Origin: Corynebacterium sp. ACRPO
GTDB taxonomy: Bacteria; Actinomycetota; Actinomycetes; Mycobacteriales; Mycobacteriaceae
Assembly: GCF_022347205.1 (NCBI RefSeq)
Contig: NZ_JAKRNE010000020.1
Location: 1-33,297, forward strand
Direction: 5' to 3'
Length of the DNA stretch: 33,297 nt
Position 1 is the stretch's first letter. The number at the start of each line of letters is the position of its first letter. The notes below the pieces were generated by a model that searched no databases, had not been told where the DNA came from, and was given only the letters and a program-made list of their open reading frames with translations. This document shows, piece after piece, positions 1 to 7,951 of the stretch. The position numbers and the translations under genes were made by a program.

Positions 1-87
1 TACAACACCGAACGCATCCAACAACGACTCAAGGGCCTGACCCCGATGCAATATCGAAATCAGACCCTTGAAGCCCTAACCGCCTAG
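1..87 (+). CDS. IS3-family transposase, C-terminal fragment (cut by window edge)
   Basis: The first 28 codons read YNTERIQQRLKGLTPMQYRNQ and on to a TAG stop. This is the classic C-terminal end of the IS3-family OrfB (DDE) integrase-type transposase: a Y-N-x-x-R-I/P segment, then 'L-x-G-L-T/S-P-x-x-Y-R'. The upstream part, with the catalytic DDE core, lies outside the window, so whether the gene is intact cannot be judged. The stop codon is followed 34 nt later by the element's terminal repeat, as expected for this family. Confidence 0.85.
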   Translation, partial: YNTERIQQRLKGLTPMQYRNQTLEALTA

Positions 88-121
88 AATTAAACCAGTC
101 CAACTTTCGGGGGCCAGTTCA
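1..121 (+). mobile_element. Right end of an IS3-family insertion sequence
   Basis: Downstream of the transposase stop, positions 98-121 read GTCCAACTTTCGGGGGCC followed by AGTTCA. The reverse complement begins TGAACTGGCCCCCGAAAG, a typical IS3-family terminal inverted repeat with TG...CA ends. I place the element boundary at position 121. Only one end is visible, so the target-site duplication cannot be confirmed. The boundary is 42 nt from the coaE start codon. Confidence 0.8.
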
Positions 122-150
122 CAACGCGTATGGCGGGGTTCCTTTTCGCG

Positions 151-156
151 TAGGGT
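151..156 (+). promoter_or_regulatory. -10-like hexamer for coaE (probable leaderless transcript)
   Basis: TAGGGT lies exactly 7 nt before the coaE ATG, so transcription would begin at or next to the start codon. The expected -35 zone (about 128-133) starts only a few bases beyond the end of the insertion sequence. Confidence 0.5.
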
Positions 157-163
157 GGCTGCC

Positions 164-763
164 ATGAAACTCATTGGCCTTACAGGCGGCATTGGCAGTG
201 GCAAGTCAACAGTTGCAACGCTCTGCCGCGAACGAGGGTGGCGTGTGGTTGACGCCGATGGCATTGCGCGCGACGTCGTCAAGCCTGGCAAGCCGGCTCT
301 ATCGGAGCTGGCGGCAGCATTCGGAGAAGATATCCTGCTGGCGGACGGCAGTCTCAACCGCAAAGAATTAGCGAAGCGAGCCTTTGCAGACAAAGAACAC
401 ACCGAGTTGTTGAATTCCATTACCCATCCACGCATCCAAGAGGAAACGCAGCGCCAATTCGCTGAGGCACGTGAAGAGGGTTATGACTTTGCCGTTTACG
501 ATATGCCGCTTTTGGTGGATAACGGTTTAGACAAAGACATGGACTACGTCATCGTGGTCGACGTGGCCGTTGAAGAGCGCGTCCGTCGCCTCGTTGCTTC
601 ACGCGGGCTGGAAGAGGAGGATGCGCGCCGTCGCATAGCAGCGCAGGTACCTGATGAGGTGCGATTGGCCGCGGCCACGCACGTGATCGACAACAACGGC
701 ACGCTGGAGCAGCTGCGCGCGCGAGCGGCCGAGGTTATGGACCTCATAGAGGCGGAGTCTTAG
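164..763 (+). CDS. coaE: Dephospho-CoA kinase CoaE
   Basis: CoaE catalyses the last step of coenzyme A synthesis, ATP-dependent phosphorylation of the 3'-hydroxyl of dephospho-CoA, in the cytoplasm. The 199-aa product begins MKLIGLTGGIGSGKST, with a P-loop at residues 8-15. The family motif with paired aspartates (VDADGIARDVV, residues 29-39) follows, as does the lid region 'YDMPLLVDNG'. The length is normal for the single-domain form. I chose the ATG at 164 over the in-frame GTG at 155 because the conserved N-terminus starts there and a -10-like hexamer sits 7 nt upstream. In actinobacteria coaE usually follows rpsA; here an IS3-family end lies directly upstream. A strong hairpin follows the stop. 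Confidence 0.96.
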   Translation: MKLIGLTGGIGSGKSTVATLCRERGWRVVDADGIARDVVKPGKPALSELAAAFGEDILLADGSLNRKELAKRAFADKEHTELLNSITHPRIQEETQRQFAEAREEGYDFAVYDMPLLVDNGLDKDMDYVIVVDVAVEERVRRLVASRGLEEEDARRRIAAQVPDEVRLAAATHVIDNNGTLEQLRARAAEVMDLIEAES

Positions 764-777
764 AAGCGGAGTCACCC

Positions 778-806
778 AAACTTTAACCGTTGGGCGGTTA
801 GAGTTT
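778..806 (+). terminator. Hairpin after coaE, possible terminator
   Basis: AAACTTTAACCG (778-789) pairs with CGGTTAGAGTTT (795-806) around a TTGGG loop: 12 pairs including one G-T. It starts 14 nt after the coaE stop. There is no proper T-run after it, so it may be a weak terminator or an operator in front of the next gene. Confidence 0.45.
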
Positions 807-840
807 ACGCAGTTTAGACGTTGCGTTAACTTTCGCGCCT

Positions 841-846
841 TAAGCT
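841..846 (+). promoter_or_regulatory. -10-like hexamer for the DUF4259 gene
   Basis: TAAGCT lies exactly 7 nt before the GTG at 854, and no Shine-Dalgarno sequence is present. This fits a leaderless mRNA. Confidence 0.45.
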
Positions 847-853
847 ACCCGCC

Positions 854-1216
854 GTGGGAACATGGGATACAGGGCCTTTTGATAATCACGCAGCGCGAGA
901 ACTACTCGCTAGCTTGCGTGATGGCTCTTTCGATCTCAAAGCCTTTCAGAACTCATGCGCCGAAGAGCCCATGGACTCCGATGACGCGGAAACCATGATC
1001 GCACTGGGCGCCTTGTTGAAGCTGAAGGCTGATGCGCTGCCGGAAGGAATCCACCGCGAGGATCTTGCGCCCCTGTATACGCCGCAGTCTAAAGCGTGGC
1101 TGCGCCGCCGCATCAATAGTGCAATGCGTCCAGAGACGTCTTCTGTTTATGCGCTGTGGGAGACTACCGGCGAGCTGGAAGAGTGGCTGCGCACCGCGCA
1201 GGACTCCTTGCCGTGA
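854..1216 (+). CDS. DUF4259 domain protein
   Basis: This is a 120-aa protein of unknown function. Its N-terminus, MGTWDTGPFDNHAARELL, matches the hallmark start of the DUF4259 family (G-T-W-x-x-G-P-F-D-N-D/H), small cytoplasmic proteins common in actinobacteria and firmicutes. The rest is helical and acidic, with no signal peptide or membrane segment. The start is GTG at 854: the family motif begins there and a -10-like hexamer sits 7 nt upstream. It stands alone between coaE and uvrB with its own promoter, so the neighbours say little about its job. Confidence 0.85.
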   Translation: MGTWDTGPFDNHAARELLASLRDGSFDLKAFQNSCAEEPMDSDDAETMIALGALLKLKADALPEGIHREDLAPLYTPQSKAWLRRRINSAMRPETSSVYALWETTGELEEWLRTAQDSLP

Positions 1217-1243
1217 ACATAGCTAGCCGCGCCATATAAGCAG

Positions 1244-1249
1244 TAGAGT
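1244..1249 (+). promoter_or_regulatory. -10-like hexamer for uvrB (leaderless)
   Basis: TAGAGT, within the extended context GTAGAGTAG, lies 7 nt before the ATG at 1257. There is no Shine-Dalgarno sequence. I see no convincing LexA-type palindrome nearby. Confidence 0.5.
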
Positions 1250-1256
1250 AGTGGGC

Positions 1257-3350
1257 ATGGCTTTTGCTGCTGAACATCCTCTTATTCCAAATTCCGAGCA
1301 CCGCGTCGTCAGCGAGGTCGAGCGCACCCCAGGTGAGTTTCAGGTTGTCTCTGAATACGAACCGGCCGGCGACCAGCCCGCTGCTATTGCAGAGCTCAAC
1401 GAACGCCTCAACCGCGATGAGCGCGATGTAGTACTCATGGGTGCTACCGGTACTGGTAAATCCGCTACTGCCGCTTGGTTGATTGAAAAACAGCAGCGCC
1501 CCACGCTGGTGATGGCACCAAATAAGACCCTGGCAGCGCAGCTAGCGAACGAGCTGCGCCAGCTCCTGCCGCATAACGCGGTGGAGTACTTCGTGTCTTA
1601 TTATGACTACTACCAGCCAGAGGCTTATATTGCGCAGACGGATACCTATATTGAAAAGGACTCGTCCATCAACGAGGACGTAGAGCGTCTGCGCCACTCG
1701 GCCACCTCGGCGCTGCTGTCCCGCCGAGACGTGGTGGTTGTGTCCTCCGTGTCCTGCATTTATGGCTTGGGTACACCGCAGTCCTATTTGGATCGCTCGG
1801 TCATTATTTCCGTGGACGAGGAGCTAGACCGGGACCGCTTCCTCCGTTTGCTGGTGGATATCCAATACGAACGCAACGACGTGGGATTTACCCGCGGTAC
1901 CTTCCGCGCCAAGGGTGACACGGTCGATATCATTCCGGCTTATGAGGAGCGCGCGGTGCGCATTGAATTCTTCGGCGATGATATCGATTCCCTTTACTAC
2001 ATTCACCCCGTCACTGGCGATGTCATCGAGGAAGTAGATGAGGTGCGCATATTCCCCGCGACCCACTACGTGGCAGGGCCCGAACGCATGGAAAAAGCTG
2101 TGGCTGCCATCAAAGAGGAATTGGCCGAGCGCCTGGAAGATCTAGAAAACCGCGGTAAACTGCTGGAGGCACAACGGCTTCGCATGCGCACCGAATACGA
2201 TCTGGAGATGATCGAGCAGGTAGGTTTTTGCTCCGGCATCGAGAACTACTCCCGCCACGTCGATGGCCGCCCAGCCGGTTCCGCGCCGGCAACGCTGCTG
2301 GACTACTTCCCAGAGGATTTTCTCACCATTATTGACGAGTCTCACGTCACGGTCCCACAGATTGGCGGCATGTTCGAGGGCGATATGTCCCGCAAGCGCA
2401 ACCTGGTGGAATTCGGCTTCCGTCTGCCCTCCGCGGTGGATAACCGCCCGCTGACCTTCGATGAGTTTGAACAACGCGTGGGACAAACCGTCTACATGTC
2501 TGCCACCCCTGGCGACTTTGAGCTTACGTCTTCGGACGGTGAGTATGTGGAGCAGGTGATTCGCCCGACTGGTCTGGTGGATCCGAAGGTTACCGTCAAA
2601 CCCACAAAGGGCCAGATTGATGACCTTATTGATGAAGTGCGCACCCGCATTTCCCAGCAAGAGCGCGTACTGGTGACCACGCTGACCAAGCGCATGGCAG
2701 AAGACCTCACCGATTACCTGTTGGAACAGGGGATTAAGGTGCGCTACCTGCACTCGGATATCGATACCTTGCAGCGCGTCGAGCTTTTGCGGCAATTGCG
2801 TCTTGGCGAGTTTGATGTGCTGGTGGGCATTAACCTTCTGCGTGAGGGCCTTGACCTTCCCGAAGTATCGCTCGTTGCCATCTTGGATGCGGACAAGGAA
2901 GGATTCTTGCGCTCTACGACCTCGCTCATCCAGACCATTGGCCGTGCTGCCCGTAACGTCTCTGGCGAGGTGATTATGTATGCCGATAAAATCACCGATT
3001 CGATGCAAGAGGCAATCGAGGAGACGGAGCGACGCCGCGAAAAGCAGATTGCCTATAACAAGGAACACGGCATTGACCCGCAGCCTTTGCGGAAGAAAAT
3101 TGCCGATATTCTTGACCAGGTCTATGAAGACGGCGGGGAAGAGGAGTCCAACTCTGATCCCTCTGCAGTGGTGGAGAAGCGGGATATTTCCAGCATGGCT
3201 ACCGATGAGGTGCAGGCGCTTATCGACGACCTCTCGGCCCAAATGGGGGCTGCCGCGCGCGAGCTCAAATTCGAGTTGGCTGGTCGACTACGTGATGAAA
3301 TCGCTGATCTAAAGAAGGAATTGCGTGGATTGAAGGAAGCGGGAATTTAG
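1257..3350 (+). CDS. uvrB: UvrABC excinuclease subunit B
   Basis: UvrB is the damage-verifying helicase-like subunit of nucleotide excision repair. It takes over damaged DNA from UvrA and recruits UvrC. Visible features, in order: a Walker A motif ([13 protein letters not shown]), the damage-probing beta-hairpin region ([19 protein letters not shown]), the DEAD-like box [14 protein letters not shown], the helicase motif QTIGRAARN, and a C-terminal UVR coiled-coil that contacts UvrC ([22 protein letters not shown] region). The product is 697 aa from the ATG at 1257. An in-frame GTG at 1251 would add two residues. I prefer the ATG because the -10-like element would start the RNA about there. 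The partner uvrA lies 6.4 kb downstream. Confidence 0.97.
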   Translation: MAFAAEHPLIPNSEHRVVSEVERTPGEFQVVSEYEPAGDQPAAIAELNERLNRDERDVVLMGATGTGKSATAAWLIEKQQRPTLVMAPNKTLAAQLANELRQLLPHNAVEYFVSYYDYYQPEAYIAQTDTYIEKDSSINEDVERLRHSATSALLSRRDVVVVSSVSCIYGLGTPQSYLDRSVIISVDEELDRDRFLRLLVDIQYERNDVGFTRGTFRAKGDTVDIIPAYEERAVRIEFFGDDIDSLYYIHPVTGDVIEEVDEVRIFPATHYVAGPERMEKAVAAIKEELAERLEDLENRGKLLEAQRLRMRTEYDLEMIEQVGFCSGIENYSRHVDGRPAGSAPATLLDYFPEDFLTIIDESHVTVPQIGGMFEGDMSRKRNLVEFGFRLPSAVDNRPLTFDEFEQRVGQTVYMSATPGDFELTSSDGEYVEQVIRPTGLVDPKVTVKPTKGQIDDLIDEVRTRISQQERVLVTTLTKRMAEDLTDYLLEQGIKVRYLHSDIDTLQRVELLRQLRLGEFDVLVGINLLREGLDLPEVSLVAILDADKEGFLRSTTSLIQTIGRAARNVSGEVIMYADKITDSMQEAIEETERRREKQIAYNKEHGIDPQPLRKKIADILDQVYEDGGEEESNSDPSAVVEKRDISSMATDEVQALIDDLSAQMGAAARELKFELAGRLRDEIADLKKELRGLKEAGI

Positions 3351-3411
3351 TTTTCTCCCCCTGAAAGTGATGAATGGCTCCGCGGGTGCTTCTCTCAAGA
3401 GCTGCGCTAGT

Positions 3412-3417
3412 TATACT
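3412..3417 (+). promoter_or_regulatory. -10-like hexamer for the first universal stress gene
   Basis: TATACT lies 62 nt before the start codon. The -35 region is weak. Nothing else is evident in the roughly 130-nt gap after uvrB. Confidence 0.4.
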
Positions 3418-3479
3418 GGATAAGTGCCAGAAGCGCCGTTTAGTTGTCACTGTGAAATAGTTCAACTGCAAGGAGAATA

Positions 3480-3932
3480 ATGCTTACTTATAAAAACATT
3501 GCCGTCGGCACCGATGGCTCTGAAACCTCCCTGCGCGCGGTCCGCGCTGCGGCGTCCATGGCACGGGCGTACGACGCCAAGCTGATTATCATTTCAGCCT
3601 TTTATAACCACGCTGGATCCATGCTTGGTGCTCCGCGGGGCGACGAAGCCGGTCTGCCCGTTGTAAGTGAGGACATGGCCGGTACCTACCTGACCAATGC
3701 CACCCGTATCGCCGAGTCGGAGGGTGCGGAACACATTGAAGTCGTAGGCAAATCTGGAGACCCAGTAAAAGCCTTGTTGGAGGTAGGCCAGGACTATGAT
3801 GTGGACCTGTTCGTGGTGGGCAACCGCGGCGTGAACTCCGTTCGTGGTCGAGTCTTCGGTTCTGTGCCAACAGAACTAACCCACAAGTCAAAGGTAGACG
3901 TCGTCGTAGTTAATACCAGCGAGAAACGTTAA
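3480..3932 (+). CDS. Universal stress protein (UspA family), copy 1
   Basis: A 150-aa single-domain Usp protein. The N-terminal strand and ATP-site start 'IAVGTDGSETSLRAVRAAA' and the nucleotide-binding signature G-x2-G-x9-G-S (GNRG...FGS, near the C-terminus) are both present, so it should be of the ATP-binding type. These cytoplasmic proteins accumulate under starvation, hypoxia or other stress, but a precise role cannot be read from sequence. The start is well supported: AAGGAG lies 5 nt before the ATG. It is followed 83 nt later by a second, diverged Usp gene in the same direction with its own promoter-like sequence. Confidence 0.93.
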   Translation: MLTYKNIAVGTDGSETSLRAVRAAASMARAYDAKLIIISAFYNHAGSMLGAPRGDEAGLPVVSEDMAGTYLTNATRIAESEGAEHIEVVGKSGDPVKALLEVGQDYDVDLFVVGNRGVNSVRGRVFGSVPTELTHKSKVDVVVVNTSEKR

Positions 3933-3945
3933 ACATTTTTCGTTG

Positions 3946-3974
3946 TTACACTGGCAGTAAAGCCTTTGTAGGCT
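3946..3974 (+). promoter_or_regulatory. Promoter of the second universal stress gene
   Basis: TTACAC (3946-3951) and TAGGCT (3969-3974) are separated by 17 nt, upstream of a 41-nt leader with a good Shine-Dalgarno (GAAAGG). Confidence 0.5.
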
Positions 3975-4015
3975 AAATAAACACTCTGGGTACACACCCA
4001 CAAAGAAAGGTCATC

Positions 4016-4456
4016 ATGAGCGACTACAACACGATCGTTGTCGGTACTGACGGTTCTAAGTCTTCTCTCCTCGCTGTAGAGCGAGCAGCTAAGATCGCCG
4101 CCGCATTCGATTCCACTCTGATTATCGGTTGTGCTTACTACGAGAACCAGGAGCAGGCTTCCAAGACCCTGCGCCAGGATTCCGTAACCATCTTGGGCGA
4201 TGAGAAGGCCGAGGCAAACCTCAAGGACGCTAAGGCACACGCTGAGAAGTTCGGTGCTTCCAAGGTCGAAACCGCTGTTCGCCCGGGCACCCCGGTACAG
4301 GCCCTGATGTCCATCGTCAACGACAACGATGCTGACCTACTCATCGTGGGCAACCGCGGCATCAACTCTCTCACCGGCCGCCTGCTGGGCTCCGTGCCGG
4401 CAGACGTTGCTCGCCAGTCCGACTGCGACGTAATGATTGTTCACACCGTCAGCTAA
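4016..4456 (+). CDS. Universal stress protein (UspA family), copy 2
   Basis: A 146-aa single-domain Usp protein, paralogous to the gene just upstream. It shares the start 'IVVGTDGSKSSLLAVERAAKIAAAFDS' and the ATP-binding signature GNRGINSLTGRLLGS. Its codon choice looks stronger than that of copy 1 (many GGT, AAG, CTG and CGC codons), which suggests higher expression. The start is set by GAAAGG 5 nt before the ATG. A strong hairpin follows and probably ends transcription from both this gene and the convergent phosphatase gene. Confidence 0.93.
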   Translation: MSDYNTIVVGTDGSKSSLLAVERAAKIAAAFDSTLIIGCAYYENQEQASKTLRQDSVTILGDEKAEANLKDAKAHAEKFGASKVETAVRPGTPVQALMSIVNDNDADLLIVGNRGINSLTGRLLGSVPADVARQSDCDVMIVHTVS

Positions 4457-4468
4457 GAACGGCAATTA

Positions 4469-4510
4469 AAACCCGCCTTGGTCTTGCTTTGAAAAGACCA
4501 CGGCGGGTTT
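4469..4510 (+). terminator. Terminator between convergent genes, probably bidirectional
   Basis: AAACCCGCC (4469-4477) pairs with GGCGGGTTT (4502-4510), and inside it GGTCTT (4480-4485) pairs with AAGACC (4494-4499). The minus-strand reading ends in GGGTTTTAATT, the plus strand in GGGTTTCGTCG. It lies 12 nt after the Usp stop and 16 nt before the stop of the opposing gene. Confidence 0.85.
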
Positions 4511-4526
4511 CGTCGTTAAGCGCAGC

Positions 4527-5543
4527 TTACTCCGTAGGGTGTGCAGCGTTGAATGCGGCGGCAATGGCGTTGCCGTTCGCGCCCTGAATCAAGGGGATAG
4601 AGAAGTGGCCCTCCTCATTGGCATCGGCCAAAGGGCTAAGGGAGCCGTGGGAGAGCAACTGCTCCTGCGGGCTCAGATTGCGGATAAGCACAGAGTGAAT
4701 CCGGTCCGGATGCTCATTAGCCACATCGCCGTAGGTCAATGGATCATGTTGTCCGTCATCGCCAATGAGAATCCATTGCATATCCGGGTAGGCGATGAGC
4801 AGATTGCGCAGCTGAACACGCTTGTGCTCCTGGCCGCTGCGGAAAAGTCCCGTTTCCGTTGGGCCCCAGTCCGTCAGCAGCATGGGACCCGCGGGGAAAC
4901 CATGGTGAGACAGGAATTTCTTGAGCGAGCCAAAGGTATTCCAAGCGCCCGTAGAAAGATAAAACACCGGGGCTTGGGGGAAGCGCTGTTGTAGCTGAGC
5001 ATAGAATGCGGCCATTCCGGGAACGGCCTGTCGCTTGCTAGGGCGCTTGGCCCAAGAATTCCACGCCGCGGTGAGCGCGCGTGGAAGCCACGTGACAAGC
5101 ACCGTGTCATCGATATCGCTAACGATGCCGATCTTGGCCGCCGGATCAACGATAAGTAGTTGGACTTCCACGGCATTCGCGTTTGCGGCCTCGATCATTG
5201 CCGTATGCCAGCCGGGCTCTAAATCGTGCTCATGGACTAGTAAGTCAATGTATCCGTTTCGATCGGTGGTACCGGTGACAGTCTGTTCCCCAATAGTTAC
5301 CGAAACGTCGTGGTGTCCTACTTGAATGGTAAGAAACTGCTGGTAGCCGCGCTCACCCCACGTATCCCTCTTGCCTTCATCAGGATCATGCATGAGTACG
5401 CGGCCGAAGATTCTCACCTGATCGGTGGTGCCATAACCGGTATATCCCACGATCAGGGGCTGCCATCCACGCCGTTGAGAGCGCTTCAAAGTAAAGGAGT
5501 TTAGTGAGCTTTCAGCTTTGCGCATGATGTCAGATAAGGCCAT
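4527..5543 (-). CDS. App1-family (DUF2183) phosphatase
   Basis: A 338-aa protein with the App1/DUF2183 phosphatase domain, a HAD-like fold first described in yeast phosphatidate phosphatase App1. The catalytic motif is SDIDDTV (residues 142-148, the DxDxT nucleophile site). STGAWN (198-203) and GDDGQHD (261-267, the metal-binding acidic motif) follow. The first 130 residues form a beta-rich domain typical of bacterial members ('RIFGRVLMHDP', 'DRNGYIDLLVH'). There is no signal peptide or clear membrane segment. By family, the substrate could be phosphatidate or another phosphomonoester; the bacterial role is not established. The start is ATG at 5543, with a -10-like TAAGCT 7 nt upstream. Confidence 0.88.
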   Translation of the reverse strand: MALSDIMRKAESSLNSFTLKRSQRRGWQPLIVGYTGYGTTDQVRIFGRVLMHDPDEGKRDTWGERGYQQFLTIQVGHHDVSVTIGEQTVTGTTDRNGYIDLLVHEHDLEPGWHTAMIEAANANAVEVQLLIVDPAAKIGIVSDIDDTVLVTWLPRALTAAWNSWAKRPSKRQAVPGMAAFYAQLQQRFPQAPVFYLSTGAWNTFGSLKKFLSHHGFPAGPMLLTDWGPTETGLFRSGQEHKRVQLRNLLIAYPDMQWILIGDDGQHDPLTYGDVANEHPDRIHSVLIRNLSPQEQLLSHGSLSPLADANEEGHFSIPLIQGANGNAIAAAFNAAHPTE

Positions 5544-5550
5544 GGCACAA

Positions 5551-5556
5551 AGCTTA
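5551..5556 (-). promoter_or_regulatory. -10-like hexamer for the App1-type gene (leaderless)
   Basis: On the minus strand TAAGCT is followed by exactly 7 nt and then the ATG at 5543. There is no Shine-Dalgarno. It sits in the 20-nt gap after the helD-like stop codon. Confidence 0.5.
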
Positions 5557-5563
5557 CGGGAGC

Positions 5564-7789
5564 CTAAAGAACTTCGCCGCAGTCACCGACGAGCGTGAGC
5601 GATTGGGTGGCACGAGTGATGCAGACATAGAGGTTCTGCAATCCCTGTGGGGAGGCATCCACGATGCGCTGCGGATCGAGCACAACCACGTGATCAAACT
5701 CCAGGCCCTTATAGCGCTCCGCCGTGGCGGCGTCAATAACCGCTGTGAGCCTGCCGTCCTCTTCGCTGTGTACTCCAGGGGTGTAGGCGCCTTGCTCAAG
5801 CCGGCGCACCTGCACGCCATCGCGGATGGCTGTCGCCGGAATGGCGTCAGGGTTAATCATTTCCAAAAGTCCATTGGCCAATTCCGTGATGGGCTGCGGG
5901 GTGCGATAATTGACGGTAAGAAAATGGTGACGAAAGCGCTGAGCTACAAAGGGCTCGAGGGCCTCGCCCCAGTCATCAACACCTGCCGGGGAACCAGTCT
6001 GGGAGGTATCACCCACCAAAGTCATCCACCGCGAAGGGCAGCGGCGGAAGAGCATTCGCCACTCCATAGGCGTTAATTCCTGGGCTTCGTCCACGATGAT
6101 GTGACCATAAGCCCATGTATGGTCTTCGCGTGCGCGTTGGGCAGTGGTGCGCTTATCGCGTACCTCCTGGCGGTGCGCCAAGGTTTCGGCGTCGATGACA
6201 TCGTGGGCAGAGAGGATTTCTGCTTCAAACATGTCATCGTCATTATCTGTGGACTCGGAGGAAGACAAGATATCCAATGCGTCTTCCGCATCCGCCACCT
6301 GCTCGCGCCACGCGGCGTCATCGGCTGCCTTCTTTTCTTCAGGGTTGGGCAGGCCGATGAGGACGGCAAGCTCGTCTAGCAAGGCCGCGTCCGAATCCGT
6401 CCATGCTCGTCCCTCTGCACGGTAGAGCGCTTCTTGGGTTTCCTCGTCATACCCGTGCGCGGCAGAAGCGATGCGCTCGCGCGAGGAGACTAGAGCAGCA
6501 AGTACATCGGTGGGGTGTAGTTCGGGCCAAAACTCATCGATCAAGGCAGTAACGGCCGCGTCCTCAGCAAGGTCATCGTGGAATTGATCGATATCGGCGC
6601 GCGACAGGAGATTCTTTCCGCCAAGCGGATCGGCACCGACCTTTTCTGCCATTTGCTGGGCAAGGTCCTCTACGAGGTGCTCGATGAAGGCACCACGCGC
6701 CTCATTGTGCGGCTTGCGCGAGCGCCGTGCACGTGTGCGGGCGCTTTTCACCATGTGTGGTGTGACGCTTAAGGTAAGGCCGTCGACGGTCAGCTCGCGA
6801 GGGGCGTCGGGAAGCAACTGGTAGTCCTTGACCGCAGTGGAGAGGATTTCCACCATGGCGTCACTGCCCTTGATTTCCCGAGCCACGAGGTCTTCTTCGT
6901 GGTCCGGCTCAATTCCAGGAAAGAGCCCGCCGATGGTGGAGAGCACCACGCCGGTCTCGCCCAGTTCTGGGAGCACGCGCGAAATATAGTCCAAGAAGCT
7001 GCTATTGGGGCCCACGATAAGTACGCCGGTGGCAGAAAGCAGCTCGCGGTGGGTATAGAGCAGATAGGCAACGCGGTGTAGCGCCACTGCGGTCTTACCG
7101 GTGCCGGGGCCGCCTTCTACCACCATCACGCCGCGGGTGTTATCGCGGATAATCTCGTCCTGCTCCCGCTGAATGGTCTCCACAATTGAGGCCATGTGGC
7201 CGGTACGGGCCCGTTGCATGGCGTGATAGAGCGCAGATTCGCTCGCTACGCCGGCCTCTTCTTCACGCACTCCGGGGCCAGCAAGGACTTCATCATGAAT
7301 GCCAGTGACGGTGCGCCCCTTGGTGCGGATTTGGCGGCGGGTGTGCACGCCTTCTGGCTGGGCGGTAGTAGCGAGGTAGAAGGGCCGTGCCATTGGGGCA
7401 CGCCAGTCAAGCAGTAGCGTGCGATAGTCCTCTTCACGCGCATCGAGTCCCATGCGGCCGATGTAGCGGCGATCTAGGCCTTCCGGAGTGGGATTGTCAC
7501 CTGGGGCGTCGATGTCGATGCGGCCAAAGACCAATCCCATCTGGGCCACATTGAGACGATCCAGCTTGGCTTGGAGCCCGTGGTATTCCGTTTCGCGGCG
7601 CACCAAAGCATCCGCGTCCGGGGTGGAGGGATCAACGTCCGCCCGCACCTCATTGAGCCGTTCATTTGCTGCAGCCACCTCATCATCGAGGCGGGCGAAA
7701 AGGCCGTCCACATAATCTTGCTCCGTAGCGATGGCTTCGCGCTCCGAGGAACCTGCAGCCGTCGCGTGCTTATGGGATGCTGAGTTCAC
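5564..7789 (-). CDS. HelD/HelR-like RNA polymerase-recycling ATPase (UvrD/Rep-type superfamily 1)
   Basis: A 741-aa superfamily 1 NTPase of the HelD type. HelD removes stalled RNA polymerase from nucleic acid, and actinobacterial HelR members can protect RNA polymerase from rifamycins. Features: an N-terminal coiled-coil arm (about residues 20-85), the family motif 'RRYIGRMG...LLLDWRAPMARPFY' (108-138), Walker A GGPGTGKTA (226-234), Walker B 'IIVDEAQELTPMEW', motif V-like 'KGLEFDHVVVLD', and motif VI 'YVCITRATQSLTLVGD' at the end. The start is GTG at 7789, preceded by AAGGAG. A longer in-frame GTG at 7837 has no comparable ribosome site. A minus-strand promoter lies at 7862-7890. Confidence 0.9.
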   Translation of the reverse strand: MNSASHKHATAAGSSEREAIATEQDYVDGLFARLDDEVAAANERLNEVRADVDPSTPDADALVRRETEYHGLQAKLDRLNVAQMGLVFGRIDIDAPGDNPTPEGLDRRYIGRMGLDAREEDYRTLLLDWRAPMARPFYLATTAQPEGVHTRRQIRTKGRTVTGIHDEVLAGPGVREEEAGVASESALYHAMQRARTGHMASIVETIQREQDEIIRDNTRGVMVVEGGPGTGKTAVALHRVAYLLYTHRELLSATGVLIVGPNSSFLDYISRVLPELGETGVVLSTIGGLFPGIEPDHEEDLVAREIKGSDAMVEILSTAVKDYQLLPDAPRELTVDGLTLSVTPHMVKSARTRARRSRKPHNEARGAFIEHLVEDLAQQMAEKVGADPLGGKNLLSRADIDQFHDDLAEDAAVTALIDEFWPELHPTDVLAALVSSRERIASAAHGYDEETQEALYRAEGRAWTDSDAALLDELAVLIGLPNPEEKKAADDAAWREQVADAEDALDILSSSESTDNDDDMFEAEILSAHDVIDAETLAHRQEVRDKRTTAQRAREDHTWAYGHIIVDEAQELTPMEWRMLFRRCPSRWMTLVGDTSQTGSPAGVDDWGEALEPFVAQRFRHHFLTVNYRTPQPITELANGLLEMINPDAIPATAIRDGVQVRRLEQGAYTPGVHSEEDGRLTAVIDAATAERYKGLEFDHVVVLDPQRIVDASPQGLQNLYVCITRATQSLTLVGDCGEVL

Positions 7790-7861
7790 GTGACTCCTTG
7801 GTAATTGGACGTTGATGGGGAGGAAGCTGCCGGGCACGCTGTCCGGCGAGGGGGAGAGATG

Positions 7862-7890
7862 AGTTTAGACTCTGCCGTGACAAAGAACAA
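7862..7890 (-). promoter_or_regulatory. Promoter of the helD-like gene
   Basis: On the minus strand TTGTTC (7885-7890) and TAAACT (7862-7867) are separated by 17 nt. The predicted leader is about 65 nt and contains a GCCGG/CCGGC inverted repeat. The -35 overlaps the T-rich tail of the upstream gene's terminator. Confidence 0.55.
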
Positions 7891-7914
7891 CGGCCCAGCA
7901 TAAGGCTGGGCCGT
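7885..7914 (-). terminator. Intrinsic terminator of the DoxX-type gene
   Basis: A perfect 10-bp stem, ACGGCCCAGC (7890-7899) with GCTGGGCCGT (7905-7914), has a 5-nt loop. On the minus strand it is followed by TTGTTCTTTG. It lies 38 nt after the DoxX-type stop codon. Confidence 0.85.
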
Positions 7915-7951
7915 GTGTCACCGCCGAGTTATTCGGCCGAAGAAGTCGTGG

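Noticed and set aside
2142..3242. 366-codon open frame on the minus strand opposite uvrB
   Set aside because: It lies fully inside uvrB, has no recognisable domain or ribosome site, and fits the high-GC codon bias that keeps antisense frames open.
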